Shown: positions 25,857 to 34,842 of the stretch, one piece after another
Numbering within the stretch: position 1 is the first letter of the stretch
Layout: every line of letters starts with the position of its first letter
Assembly: GCA_021819205.1 (NCBI GenBank)
Contig: JAKARV010000012.1
Span: forward strand, 1-61,555
Direction: 5' to 3'
DNA from: Actinomycetes bacterium
GTDB lineage: Bacteria; Actinomycetota; Acidimicrobiia; Acidimicrobiales; Acidimicrobiaceae
Length of the DNA stretch: 61,555 nt
Notes under the pieces: generated by a model
Told to the model about the DNA's origin: nothing
Seen by the model: only the letters and a program-made list of their open reading frames with translations
Databases searched by the model: none
Translations under genes and position numbers: made by a program

Positions 25857-27425
25857 ATGCAAGATAGCGGCTCAAACGGTAATCCAGCGCCAAGCAATTT
25901 GGACGCCGATACTAGAAAGCTTCACTCTTTGGGCTACGCCCAAGAGCTGCGCCGCTCGCTGAGCGGCTTTTCTAATTTTGCCGTCTCCTTCACCATTATC
26001 TCCATTCTCTCCGGGGCTTTAACTCTTTACTATTACGGGATGACCACCGGGGGTCCGGCAGAGATGGTCTGGGGTTGGCTCTTCGTCGGCATCATGACAA
26101 CGGTGGTGGGCCTGGGAATGGCCGAGATCTCCTCCGCCTTCCCGACGGCGGGCGGGCTCTACTACTGGTCTGCCAAGCTGGCGAAGCGGAAGGGAGCCGC
26201 TTGGTCCTGGTTCACCGGCTGGTTCAACCTGTTGGGACAGGTGGCGATCACTGCTGGGATCGACTTCGGCTTTGCAACCTTCTTTACCGCCTTCCTGAAC
26301 CTGACGACGGGGTTGCAGGCGACCAAGGGGACGGTGCTGATCGTGTACGCGATCACGCTGCTGGTTCACGGCCTTCTCAACAACTTCGGGGTCAGGTTGG
26401 TGGCCATCCTCTCCAACGTGTCTGCCTGGTGGCACATCGCCGGGGTGACGGTAATCGTGGCAGTGCTCGCCTTGATTCCCACCCATCACGCCTCTGCGGC
26501 CTTCGTCTTTACCAAGTTCGTGAACGAGACCGGGTTCCACTCCATTTTCTACGTAATCTTGATCGGGCTGCTGATGGCGCAGTACACGTTCACCGGATAC
26601 GACGCTTCTGCCCATATGTCCGAGGAGACGGTTGGCGCCGAGATGAAGGTGCCAAGAGGCATCGTCAACTCGATACTGGTCTCGCTGGTGGCTGGGTTCG
26701 TCCTTATCGTCGGGGTCACCTTCGCCATCACCAACAACTACCAGTCGGCGCTGGCGTCGCCGACTGGCGTTCCGCCGGTGCAGATCTGGATGGACGCCAT
26801 CGGCAGGCACGGCGGAGAACTGCTGTTGGTAATTGCAATGGTGGCGCAGTTCTTCTGCGGGATGGCGTCGGTCACCGCGAACTCCCGGATGGTCTACGCC
26901 TTTTCCCGTGACGGAGCCGTTCCTGGTTCGCGCATTTGGCACCACATCAACCCTCGCACCCGAACTCCTACGCGCTCGATCTGGTTCGCGGTGGTTTTCG
27001 CGTTCATCCTGGGAGTCCCGTCTTACTGGAGTACCGCAGCCTACGGGGCGGTTACCTCTATAGCCACGATCGGCCTCTACATCGCGTATATCATTCCGAC
27101 CCTTTTGCGCAGGCTCCCCGGCACCCGCTTCGAGAATGGCCCCTGGAACCTCGGGAGATGGAGTGCGTTCATCGGTTGGGTGGGGATTGCCTGGGTCGCC
27201 TTCATAACCGTCCTGTTCATGCTCCCCGAGGTGAGCCCGATCAATCGCGATACCTTCAACTACGCGCCGGTTGCCGTGCTCGTGGTTCTCGGGTACGCCG
27301 GTATTTACTGGGCGGTTTCTGCCCGGAAGTGGTTTACCGGGCCTAGAACCCAGGGAACCGAACTCGAGCTCGAGGCGATCGAGTACCGCCTGGAGGAGGC
27401 GGAGGAGTTGGAAGAGACGTTCTGA
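25857..27425 (+). CDS. APC-superfamily amino acid or polyamine permease
   Basis: 522 residues with about twelve membrane helices. The family signature appears near the N terminus (LRRSLSGFSNFAVSFTIISI, AFPTAGGLYYWSAKLA) and mid-protein (YTFTGYDASAHMSEET). The nearest resemblance is to GABA/polyamine permeases of the AAT/ACT group. The ATG at 25857 has GAGGAGCGGGG upstream; the frame extends further upstream without a good start. The acidic tail (EAIEYRLEEAEELEE) is cytoplasmic. It heads a cluster with a GS-like ligase, ALDH and SDR, so its substrate is probably an amine or amino acid used by those enzymes. Confidence 0.9.
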   Translation: MQDSGSNGNPAPSNLDADTRKLHSLGYAQELRRSLSGFSNFAVSFTIISILSGALTLYYYGMTTGGPAEMVWGWLFVGIMTTVVGLGMAEISSAFPTAGGLYYWSAKLAKRKGAAWSWFTGWFNLLGQVAITAGIDFGFATFFTAFLNLTTGLQATKGTVLIVYAITLLVHGLLNNFGVRLVAILSNVSAWWHIAGVTVIVAVLALIPTHHASAAFVFTKFVNETGFHSIFYVILIGLLMAQYTFTGYDASAHMSEETVGAEMKVPRGIVNSILVSLVAGFVLIVGVTFAITNNYQSALASPTGVPPVQIWMDAIGRHGGELLLVIAMVAQFFCGMASVTANSRMVYAFSRDGAVPGSRIWHHINPRTRTPTRSIWFAVVFAFILGVPSYWSTAAYGAVTSIATIGLYIAYIIPTLLRRLPGTRFENGPWNLGRWSAFIGWVGIAWVAFITVLFMLPEVSPINRDTFNYAPVAVLVVLGYAGIYWAVSARKWFTGPRTQGTELELEAIEYRLEEAEELEETF

Positions 27426-27460
27426 GGGCAGCCTTGGGACCGAGATGGAGAGAGGTCGTG

Positions 27461-28831
27461 GTGACGACGGACCGGATGAACCAGCTGACTTTGGAGCGGC
27501 TGAAGGAGGAGGTGGAGGCGGGTGCAGTGGACACGGTCATCGTGGCCATCACCGATATGCAGGGGAGGCTGCAGGGAAAGAAGATCCAGGCGGAGTTCTT
27601 CCTCGAAGATGTGATGCCCCATGGCACAGAGGGATGCAACTATCTCCTCGCGGCCGACATCGAAATGAACACCGTGGGCGGCTACCAGATGAGTTCCTGG
27701 GAACGCGGCTATGGCGACTTTGTCATGATTCCGGACGCCTCCACGCTCCGCTACCTGCCATGGCAGGAGCGGACGGTCATGCTCCAGGCCGATGTCCGCT
27801 GGGAGGATGGCAGCGATGTGGTTGCCTCGCCACGACAGATTCTGAAGCGGCAGCTCGCGCGGCTGGAGGAGCGCGGGCTGGTGGCGCTGTGCGGTACCGA
27901 GCTGGAGTTCATCGTCTTCAACGACACCTACGAAGAGGCCTGGCGCAAGGGATACCGGGATCTCGACCCGGCGAACCTCTACAACGTCGACTACTCGCTG
28001 CTCGGGGTGTCTCGCATCGACGGCCTCCTCCGGGAGATCCGGAACTCGATGCGCGGAGCCAACATGTACGTCGAGTCGGTGAAGGGGGAGTGCAACCTTG
28101 GCCAGCACGAGATCGCCTTCCGTTACGACGAGGCACTCCGCACCTGCGACAACCACGTTGTCTACAAGCTTGGCGCCAAGGAGATAGCCGCTCAGCACGG
28201 CAAGGCGATTACCTTCATGGCCAAGTACAACGAGCGCGAGGGCTCGTCCTGCCACACCCACCTGTCTGTCCGCGCCCAAGACGGATCGCCGGTCATGTCC
28301 GATCCGGCGTCCCCCGGTTCCCTGAGCGAAGTGGGACGCCACTTCGTGGCCGGCCAAATAGCCCACCTTGCCGAGTTCACTTTGTTCTACGCCCCGAACA
28401 TCAACTCTTACAAGCGCTTCGTCGAGGGTTCGTTTGCGCCTACGGCGATCGAGTGGGGAAGAGACAACCGCACCTGCGCTCTCCGGCTGGTGGGCAAGGG
28501 AAAGGGTCTTCGGATCGAGAACCGGATTCCTGGTGGGGACGCCAACCCGTACCTGGCGGTGGCTGCGATGCTGGCGGCCGGCATCGACGGGATCGACCGC
28601 CAGCTGGAGTTGGGCGAAGAGTACACCGGTAACGCCTACAGGTCTGAGTCGGCTCGAGTTCCAAGCTCGCTCTCTGCCGCCCTCTCGCTCTGGGAGGGAT
28701 CGGAGTTTGCTCGGGAGGCCTTTGGCGATGAGGTAGTGGATCACTACGCCAATATGGCACGGGTCGAGGTTGCAGCGTTCGCGCGCGCGGTGACAGACTG
28801 GGAACGTTACCGCAGCTTCGAGAGGATGTAA
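27461..28831 (+). CDS. Glutamine synthetase-like gamma-glutamylamine ligase
   Basis: 456 residues of the GS type I fold. Visible motifs are ITDMQGRLQGKK near residue 30, GTELEFIVF (metal ligands) near 140, NLGQHEIAFRY and HTHLS (ATP and metal sites), SYKRFVEGSFAP, and GLRIENRIPGGDANPYL. Beside a permease and an ALDH this fits a PuuA or GlnA-type enzyme that glutamylates an amine before oxidation, rather than an assimilatory GS. GTG at 27461 has GGAGAGAGG upstream; GTG 27458, TTG 27434 and ATG 27476 are alternatives. No adenylylation loop Tyr was assigned. Confidence 0.9.
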   Translation: MTTDRMNQLTLERLKEEVEAGAVDTVIVAITDMQGRLQGKKIQAEFFLEDVMPHGTEGCNYLLAADIEMNTVGGYQMSSWERGYGDFVMIPDASTLRYLPWQERTVMLQADVRWEDGSDVVASPRQILKRQLARLEERGLVALCGTELEFIVFNDTYEEAWRKGYRDLDPANLYNVDYSLLGVSRIDGLLREIRNSMRGANMYVESVKGECNLGQHEIAFRYDEALRTCDNHVVYKLGAKEIAAQHGKAITFMAKYNEREGSSCHTHLSVRAQDGSPVMSDPASPGSLSEVGRHFVAGQIAHLAEFTLFYAPNINSYKRFVEGSFAPTAIEWGRDNRTCALRLVGKGKGLRIENRIPGGDANPYLAVAAMLAAGIDGIDRQLELGEEYTGNAYRSESARVPSSLSAALSLWEGSEFAREAFGDEVVDHYANMARVEVAAFARAVTDWERYRSFERM

Positions 28832-28835
28832 TTGG

Positions 28836-30200
28836 ATGACAGCCACCCATGAGATCGTCAACCCGTCTACCGAGGAAGTCATCGCCACGGTTCCATCCCT
28901 TGGCGAGGAGGAGACCCGGGAGGCCATTGCAAGGGCAGTGGAAGGGTTCCGTCGCTGGCGGCGCGTGGCGCCCGGGGAGCGCGCCAAGATCTTGAGAGCG
29001 TTTGGCTCCGCGGTGGCGGAGGCAAACGAGGAGCTTGCCCAGTTGGAGGTGCGAAACTCGGGACACACCATCTCCAACGCCCGTTGGGAGGCAGGGAATG
29101 TAGCCGATGTGATCAGCTACTTCTCGGGGTCGGTCGAGCGGCTTTCGGGGAGACAGATTCCGGTGGCCGGCGGCGTCGACATCACCTTCAAGGAGCCGGT
29201 CGGGGTGGTCGGCATCATCGTCCCGTGGAACTTTCCAATGCCGATCGCTTCATGGGGTTTCGCACCGGCCCTGGCGGCTGGTTGTTCGGTGGTGCTAAAG
29301 CCCGCAGAGCTGACCCCGCTTACGGTCATGAGGGTAGCCGAGATCGGCTACGAGGCCGGAGTTCCCAGGGACGTGTTCCAGGTGTTGACCGGGGCGGGAA
29401 GCGTGGTTGGCGAGGCCATCGTCCGCGATCCACGGGTCGCCAAGATCGTCTTTACCGGCTCCACCAAGGTGGGTATCGGGATTCAGAAACTCGCCGCCGA
29501 GCAGGTCAAGCCCGTGACTTTGGAGCTTGGAGGGAAGAGCGCAAACGTCGTGTTTGCGGATGCGGACCTGGAGAAGGCCGCCGCCACCGCCCCTTACTCG
29601 GTTTTTGACAATGCCGGGCAGGACTGCTGCGCGAGGTCGAGGCTTCTAGTGCAGGAGAGCGTCTACGACTCCTTTCTCGCGCTCTTTGAGGAGGCGGTTG
29701 GCAAGGTGAGGGTCGAAGATCCGGCGCTCGATTCTGCGGAGATGGGTCCGCTCATCAGCGCTCTCCAACGGGAGCGGGTGGCTGGCTATGTTGACGAGTC
29801 TGCCGTCCTCTTTCGGGGAAACTGCCCAGCCGGGCGCGGGTACTGGTACCCGCCTACGGTGATCCAGGCCAAAGACCGGTCGGATCGTGCCCTTAAAGAG
29901 GAGATTTTCGGGCCGGTAGTGGTAGTCCAGACCTTCCGTGACGAGGAGGAGGCGGTCGCGCTCGCGAACGACTCGGTATACGGCCTTTCCGGATCGATCT
30001 GGACCAGCAATCTGGGCCGGGGCCTCCGGGTTGCGAGAGCCATCGAGAGTGGCAATCTGTCGGTAAACTCGCACTCCTCGGTGCGCTACTGGACCCCGTT
30101 CGGGGGTTACAAAATGTCCGGTCTCGGCCGCGAACTCGGGCCGGATGCAACCGACGCATTTTGCGAAGTGAAGAACGTCTTTATCAGCACGGACGATTGA
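28836..30200 (+). CDS. NAD(P)-dependent aldehyde dehydrogenase
   Basis: 454 residues. The oxyanion Asn is in IVPWNFPM, the catalytic Glu in TLELGGKSAN, and the nucleophile Cys in DNAGQDCCARSRLL. The motif EEIFGPVVVVQTF is present. It starts 4 bp after the GS-like gene. In the gamma-glutamylation pathway the equivalent enzyme (PuuC) oxidises the gamma-glutamyl aldehyde; that role is inferred from context. It is slightly shorter than typical (about 480), mainly at the variable N terminus and around residue 330. Confidence 0.93.
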   Translation: MTATHEIVNPSTEEVIATVPSLGEEETREAIARAVEGFRRWRRVAPGERAKILRAFGSAVAEANEELAQLEVRNSGHTISNARWEAGNVADVISYFSGSVERLSGRQIPVAGGVDITFKEPVGVVGIIVPWNFPMPIASWGFAPALAAGCSVVLKPAELTPLTVMRVAEIGYEAGVPRDVFQVLTGAGSVVGEAIVRDPRVAKIVFTGSTKVGIGIQKLAAEQVKPVTLELGGKSANVVFADADLEKAAATAPYSVFDNAGQDCCARSRLLVQESVYDSFLALFEEAVGKVRVEDPALDSAEMGPLISALQRERVAGYVDESAVLFRGNCPAGRGYWYPPTVIQAKDRSDRALKEEIFGPVVVVQTFRDEEEAVALANDSVYGLSGSIWTSNLGRGLRVARAIESGNLSVNSHSSVRYWTPFGGYKMSGLGRELGPDATDAFCEVKNVFISTDD

Positions 30201-30213
30201 AGGGAATCGGCGC

Positions 30214-30978
30214 ATGGAGAGGTTGAAGGACAGGGTTGCCATCGTCACCGGCGGTGCGAGCGGAATCGGCCGGGCGACGGTCGAGCGCTTCATTGCGGAG
30301 GGGGCACGGGTAGTGGTGGCTGACGCCAATCCGGCGGCCGGGATGCGCGCCGCCGAGGAGCTTGGCGCCGTCTTCGTAGAGGCGGATGTCGCCGATCCGG
30401 CCAGTGTCGACGCGATGGTCGCGGAGACTATCCGGCTCTGGGGCAGGGTGGACATCGCCTTCAACAACGCGGGCATCTCCCCCCCCGACGATGATTCGAT
30501 CCTCGAGACAAGTCTTGAAGCGTGGCACAGAGTGCAGGAGGTGAACCTGACCTCGGTCTACCTCTGCTGCAAGGCGGTGCTGCCGGCGATGCTCGAGCAG
30601 GGGAAGGGGTCGATAGTGAACACCGCGTCCTTTGTAGCCAGCGTGGGTGCGGCAACTTCGCAGATCTCCTACACCGCTTCGAAGGGTGGCGTGCTGGCGA
30701 TGACGCGGGAGCTTGGCGTTCAGTTCGCCCGCAGTGGCGTCCGGGTCAACGCCATCAGCCCCGGTCCGATCGCAACGCCGCTGCTGATGGAGCTTTTTGC
30801 CAAGGATCCCGAGCGGGCGCAGCGCCGCCTCGTCCACGTTCCCATGGGGCGCTTTGGCGAGCCATGGGAGATCGCGGCCGCGGTGGCCTTCTTGGCATCG
30901 GACGACGCCTCCTTCATGACCGCAGCCAACTTCATCGTCGATGGCGGGTTGACCGGAGCCTACGTTACCCCTCTCTGA
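30214..30978 (+). CDS. Short-chain dehydrogenase/reductase
   Basis: 254 residues of the classical SDR type. The cofactor motif is TGGASGIG (residues 12-19), NNAG is at about 86, the catalytic Ser is in NTASFVAS, and the Tyr-x3-Lys motif is YTASKGG. The C-terminal signature (AVAFLASDDASFMTAANFIVDGGL) is complete. It follows the ALDH after 13 bp and probably handles an alcohol or oxo intermediate of the same pathway. Its 3' end overlaps the convergent FAD oxidase gene by 14 bp. Confidence 0.92.
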   Translation: MERLKDRVAIVTGGASGIGRATVERFIAEGARVVVADANPAAGMRAAEELGAVFVEADVADPASVDAMVAETIRLWGRVDIAFNNAGISPPDDDSILETSLEAWHRVQEVNLTSVYLCCKAVLPAMLEQGKGSIVNTASFVASVGAATSQISYTASKGGVLAMTRELGVQFARSGVRVNAISPGPIATPLLMELFAKDPERAQRRLVHVPMGRFGEPWEIAAAVAFLASDDASFMTAANFIVDGGLTGAYVTPL

Positions 30979-32209
30979 TCGGGTCGGGGAAGAGGACTCC
31001 AGGGTTGAGGATGCCGGCCGGGTCCATCGCCAGCTTGAGCCTGCGCATGAGCGCGATCTCCGCCTCCGAACGGACCAAATGCATCCATGCGCGCTTGGTC
31101 CTGCCGATCCCGTGCTCGGCACCGATCGATCCGCCAAAGCGGCTGGCGACGCCGAACACGGCGCCCATTACGGCTTCTCTGCTGGCCCCCGGTTTCAGCA
31201 CGACGTTGAGATGGCTGTTCCCTTCGGCAAGGTGTCCGAAGAAAAAGTACCGATCCACCGTGGGGTCGAGGTCGAGCAGGTCTGCCGTTGTCCGCCGGAA
31301 GGCGGCAAGACCGTTTAGCGGAAGGCTGAGATCAAGCTTTAGCGGCGAGCCAAGCCGTCCTATGGCAAGGGCGTGATCCTCGCGAAAGCGCCATAACCGG
31401 GCAATCGCTCGGGCGTCGGCGGCCGCCGCCGCGTCGGATACGAAGCCATCTACCCTGGCGAGCAGCCCCTCTGTGTCAAGCAGGGAGCTGGCCAGTTGGA
31501 GCAGCAGGTAGCTTCGAGCCTTTAGCGGGGGCTGCAGGTTGAACTGGCTGCATACCAGCTCCATCCCGTCAGAGAAGAAGTAGTCGGCAGCCTCCAACAG
31601 CTCTCCGGTCGCTCGGTAGATCGCGCCGAACCCTTCGATCATGGCCTCGAGAGAAGGGAAGCCGGCGAGGATCGCCACCCGGGTTTCGGGCCGCTGCCAA
31701 AGCTTGAGCCGGGCCCGGGTTATCGCACCGACTACCCCCTCGGAACCGGGGAAGAGCCGCCAAGCATCGAAGCCGGCGTTGTCCTTGGGGAGCCCGGCAA
31801 GGCGGCTGACGATCTGCCCGTCCGGGGTTGCATACTCCAAGCCGGTCACCTGCGCTCCCATGGTGCCGTAGCGCACGACTCGCTCGCCGCCGGCGTTGGT
31901 GGCTACCAAGCCGCCTATTGTCGCGCTGTCGCGAGAGGCCAGGTTTACCCCGGGTTCTAGGCCAAAGCCAGATACGGCGTTGGCCAGCTCTGAAAGGGTT
32001 GTACCGGCCCGAACCACCGCCGATCGGGTAGCCACGTCGACATCCTCGACGCCAGCGAGGGCGTCAAAGCGCACCAGAATAGCGTCGTTGGCCGGGACTG
32101 CCCCGCCTACCAGGGACGTGTTTCCCCCTTGAAGGGTTACCGCAACCTGGCGCCGGGTTGCGCCAGTTAGGAGCGCCGCGAGCTCGGCTGCCTGATTTGG
32201 CCTAACCAC
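30965..32209 (-). CDS. FAD-linked oxidase (GlcD/D-lactate dehydrogenase type), start lost or unusual
   Basis: 414 residues from a GTG at 32209 that cuts into the FAD-binding domain. The visible part has the PP-loop region (LQGGNTSLVGGAVP), LASRDSATIGGLVATNAGGE and a GlcD-type C terminus (HLAEGNSHLNVVL, IGAEHGIGRTKR). The same frame is open upstream to a TGA at 32435-32437. It encodes the expected N terminus (AILHDPEVIERF, DWTGAYQGSPALVVRP). None of those 75 codons is ATG, GTG or TTG. The gene has either lost its start or uses a rare one. It is probably an alpha-hydroxyacid or related oxidase. Confidence 0.8.
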   Translation of the reverse strand: MVRPNQAAELAALLTGATRRQVAVTLQGGNTSLVGGAVPANDAILVRFDALAGVEDVDVATRSAVVRAGTTLSELANAVSGFGLEPGVNLASRDSATIGGLVATNAGGERVVRYGTMGAQVTGLEYATPDGQIVSRLAGLPKDNAGFDAWRLFPGSEGVVGAITRARLKLWQRPETRVAILAGFPSLEAMIEGFGAIYRATGELLEAADYFFSDGMELVCSQFNLQPPLKARSYLLLQLASSLLDTEGLLARVDGFVSDAAAAADARAIARLWRFREDHALAIGRLGSPLKLDLSLPLNGLAAFRRTTADLLDLDPTVDRYFFFGHLAEGNSHLNVVLKPGASREAVMGAVFGVASRFGGSIGAEHGIGRTKRAWMHLVRSEAEIALMRRLKLAMDPAGILNPGVLFPDPIREG

Positions 32210-32437
32210 GAGAGCAGGGGAGCCCTGGTATGCTCCGGTCCAATCGAACCGAAACCTCTCGATGACCTCCGGGTCGTGGAGGATCGCTAAACCGGCGCGT
32301 TCGGCTACTGCCGCTGCATTCTCGAATGGCGTTCCGATCTTTCTAGCGTAGCCCCAAGTGTGGCGGATGCCTCTTCCATGGCGCGCCTGCGGGAGCCGAT
32401 CGAAAGCCGCGAAGGTTGGACCGCTCGGATACGGTCA

Positions 32438-32766
32438 ATGCTTGTTCGAACCGGTCAAAGTGGCAAGGAGCCATCTGGTGCCCTGCACCCCCAGCGCCGC
32501 TTGTCGGTTTCGAGGCTCCAGCCGTTGCTCAGTCGGCTTGAGCGGGGTTTTAACCGGTTCAAGGCGCCCCTTCGCACCGGCCGGACCGCGTGATTGTCGC
32601 TTCGCAAGCTGATTCGCCACGCGATGCGTGCTCAGGTAAGTTCATCACCAGCGTTACCTAGGTCCTGTCGGCATCTATCTGTCGGCAGCTGTCGGGCGGC
32701 GCAGATTGGTTAGGTTGGAGGACCGGGCGGTAACGGCCGCGCTCCTCCAACCTTCGTTGGCTGCGG
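32438..32766. other. Gene-free stretch with short repeats and hairpin
   Basis: About 330 bases between two genes of the same (minus) strand. It contains the related palindromic blocks GAACCGGTC near 32450 and AACCGGTTC near 32552. Three CTGTCGG direct repeats lie around 32667-32697. A hairpin lies near the binding-protein gene end. No gene was seen. Confidence 0.5.
32712..32753 (-). terminator. Hairpin after the binding-protein gene
   Basis: An 11-bp perfect stem, AGGTTGGAGGA with TCCTCCAACCT, lies 14 bp after the stop of the ABC binding-protein gene. No T tract follows on the minus strand, so it may be a weak or factor-assisted terminator, or an RNA-stabilising hairpin. Confidence 0.65.
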
Positions 32767-34068
32767 TTAGTAGAGCTTGGCGAGTGTTGCCGACGGCTCC
32801 GTGAAGACCGTCCGGAGGTTTCCGCTGGAATTGAACTGGACAACTTCAAAGGACGAGAAGACGTTGTGGTACTGGTTGAAGTTCTCGTTGCCGCTGGCGC
32901 CCTGATAGTTGATCTTTTTTCCCTGCTTTAGCAGGGAAGTGCAGCTGGTGTAGGTGTAGCACTTCGTTCCCGGGGGGTTGGACACCTTGGTGATGTAGGG
33001 GCGCCAGACCGTTGGGTTGGAGGAGTGGGCGGCCTCCATGGCAAGGGCAGCGATCACCACCGCATCGTACATGGGGGGAGCGGCCGGTAGCGGCTGGTTG
33101 GTATGCCACACCGCCTCGTATGCCTTTAGGAAAGCCGCATTTGACTGCGCATACGCCGGTGGGGCGGACATCCCAGTCATCCACCTTGCGGCATAGTTCA
33201 ATCCGACCGCCTGTGCGAGCTGGGTGGATGCCCCGGTGTCGCCAGTGATGAACGGAACGTTTAGGTGGCCGAGCTGGCGCACGTTGGCAAAGAAGGTGCT
33301 TGCAGTCTGGGGATCCATGTGAAAGAAAACGCACTGGGGTTGCTGTGCTCCGGAGAACATCTTGGCGACCGAAGACAGGTACGAACTCTGGTTTGCAACG
33401 ATCGTGGTATTCGAGATGATTTTGCCGCCCAGCTTGGTGAAGGCTGCCGTCACCGGACCGACCTCAGCCTGAGCGTTTGGCCCCGAGTCGTAGACCTCGG
33501 CCGCGTAATGACACCCTTTCGCGTGGTAGGCGTAGTACGCTTCGCCGGCGAGGAGTTCCGAGTCGGATGGGAATAGCCGGTAGACGTAGGGGTACTTCAT
33601 GTAATCGAGCTGCGTCGTACCGCCAACCATCATGTCCACTACGTGATCGGCACCAAATTGCTGGACCACTCCCATGATCTCCAGCGACGACGGGCCAAAT
33701 ATCACCTTTGGATTGTGGAGTAGGAGGGTGTGCAGCGCGGTGACGGCGTCGACCGGATCCCCCGCAGTATCAGCCAGGGTTCCGACGATCTTTGCTCCGA
33801 GCACCCCTCCGCCGTGGTTGACCGCGTATAGCCCAGCCTGGATCCCGTGATCGAACCACTGTCCGACAAAGGCCTCCTTGCCGCTCATCGGCAACAGCAG
33901 GCCCGCCTGTATCGGGCCGGAGATGGTGTTTGAGCCAGAACTCGAAGTGCTTGATCCGCTGCTGCCGCAGGCAGCCAGCGCTACTGCCCCGAGGGCAAGT
34001 AGGCTAGCCCCCCCTGCCCTTCCGATCCGTGTTGGCTTGGGTCTTCTTGACCTCCAAGACCTAAGCAT
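32767..34068 (-). CDS. Branched-chain amino acid type ABC substrate-binding lipoprotein
   Basis: 433 residues from an ATG at 34068 with AAAGGGGGA upstream (a GTG 21 bases earlier is also open). It has a twin-Arg-rich N terminus, a lipobox (LAAC) and a Gly/Ser linker. The rest is a periplasmic-binding type I fold (GPIQAGLLLPMSGKEAFVGQ, then VIFGPSSLEIMG and FITGDTGAS). It delivers substrate to LivHMGF. It is the last gene of that operon, 63 bp after livF. The ligand may be an amide, urea or amino acid; sequence alone cannot decide. Confidence 0.92.
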   Translation of the reverse strand: MLRSWRSRRPKPTRIGRAGGASLLALGAVALAACGSSGSSTSSSGSNTISGPIQAGLLLPMSGKEAFVGQWFDHGIQAGLYAVNHGGGVLGAKIVGTLADTAGDPVDAVTALHTLLLHNPKVIFGPSSLEIMGVVQQFGADHVVDMMVGGTTQLDYMKYPYVYRLFPSDSELLAGEAYYAYHAKGCHYAAEVYDSGPNAQAEVGPVTAAFTKLGGKIISNTTIVANQSSYLSSVAKMFSGAQQPQCVFFHMDPQTASTFFANVRQLGHLNVPFITGDTGASTQLAQAVGLNYAARWMTGMSAPPAYAQSNAAFLKAYEAVWHTNQPLPAAPPMYDAVVIAALAMEAAHSSNPTVWRPYITKVSNPPGTKCYTYTSCTSLLKQGKKINYQGASGNENFNQYHNVFSSFEVVQFNSSGNLRTVFTEPSATLAKLY

Positions 34069-34131
34069 TTTGCCGTCCCCCTTTCTCACTTCCTCAAGCC
34101 CGCGTTAGGCTGAGGCTCGATCCTCCGGTGC

Positions 34132-34842
34132 TCACCTTCCTGAACCCCCGAGGAACACTTCCGCCAGGTCAAGGCTCTCCAGCGATGCCGGAGTCCCGGA
34201 GTCCCGGTTCATACCCGCGACCAGGATGTATACGAAGTTCGCGCTGCGGAGCGCACGATCGACGTTCTGCTCTACGACCACCACGGCCGTTCCCAACGAG
34301 GAGATCCTTTCGATCTGGGACCAGACCACCTCGACGTTTGCCGGCGAGAGCCCGGCGGTGGGCTCATCGAGCAGCACCACCTTGGGTTCTGACATCAGTG
34401 CACGCGCCATCCCTAGCATGTTCCGCTGTCCGCCACTCAGCTGTCCCGCTCTCCTGGTCCTCGCCGGCACCAGCTCGGGAAAGATGTCAAACACCTCGGC
34501 CATGCGCGCGGCGAGCCCAGAGCGGTCGCCAAACGCCCCAAGTTCCAAATTCTCCGCCACGCTCATGCTGGGAAAGACGTTGTCACTCTGGGGAACGTAC
34601 GCCATTCCTGCCCGAGCCAGTGCGTGCGCCGGAACGCCGGTCACGTCATCGCCATCGAGGAAGATCGATCCCTCCGACCGGGGAATCAACCCAAAGATCG
34701 CCTTGAGGGCGGTCGACTTCCCCGCGCCGTTTGGCCCGACTATGGCCACCACCTGGCCGACGCCGGCCTCGATGGAGATCCTGGAGACGATCGGCGCCGG
34801 CCCGTAGCCCGCGGTCAGGCCGTCAATGCGCAGTACCTGCAT
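34132..34842 (-). CDS. livF: ABC transporter ATP-binding protein, LivF type
   Basis: 236 residues. Walker A is GPNGAGKST, the signature is LSGGQRNML, and Walker B is VVLLDEPTAGLSP, followed by the H-loop equivalent VVVEQNV. An Asn/Gln-type H-loop with EQN is usual in LivF. ATG at 34842 has GGAGGG upstream; a TTG 6 bases earlier is too close to it. It overlaps livG by 20 bases. Confidence 0.94.
   Translation of the reverse strand: MQVLRIDGLTAGYGPAPIVSRISIEAGVGQVVAIVGPNGAGKSTALKAIFGLIPRSEGSIFLDGDDVTGVPAHALARAGMAYVPQSDNVFPSMSVAENLELGAFGDRSGLAARMAEVFDIFPELVPARTRRAGQLSGGQRNMLGMARALMSEPKVVLLDEPTAGLSPANVEVVWSQIERISSLGTAVVVVEQNVDRALRSANFVYILVAGMNRDSGTPASLESLDLAEVFLGGSGR

Noticed and set aside
27305-29077. 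590-codon open frame antisense to the GS-like gene
   Set aside because: Shadow frame with no domain; the plus-strand enzymes have clear catalytic motifs.
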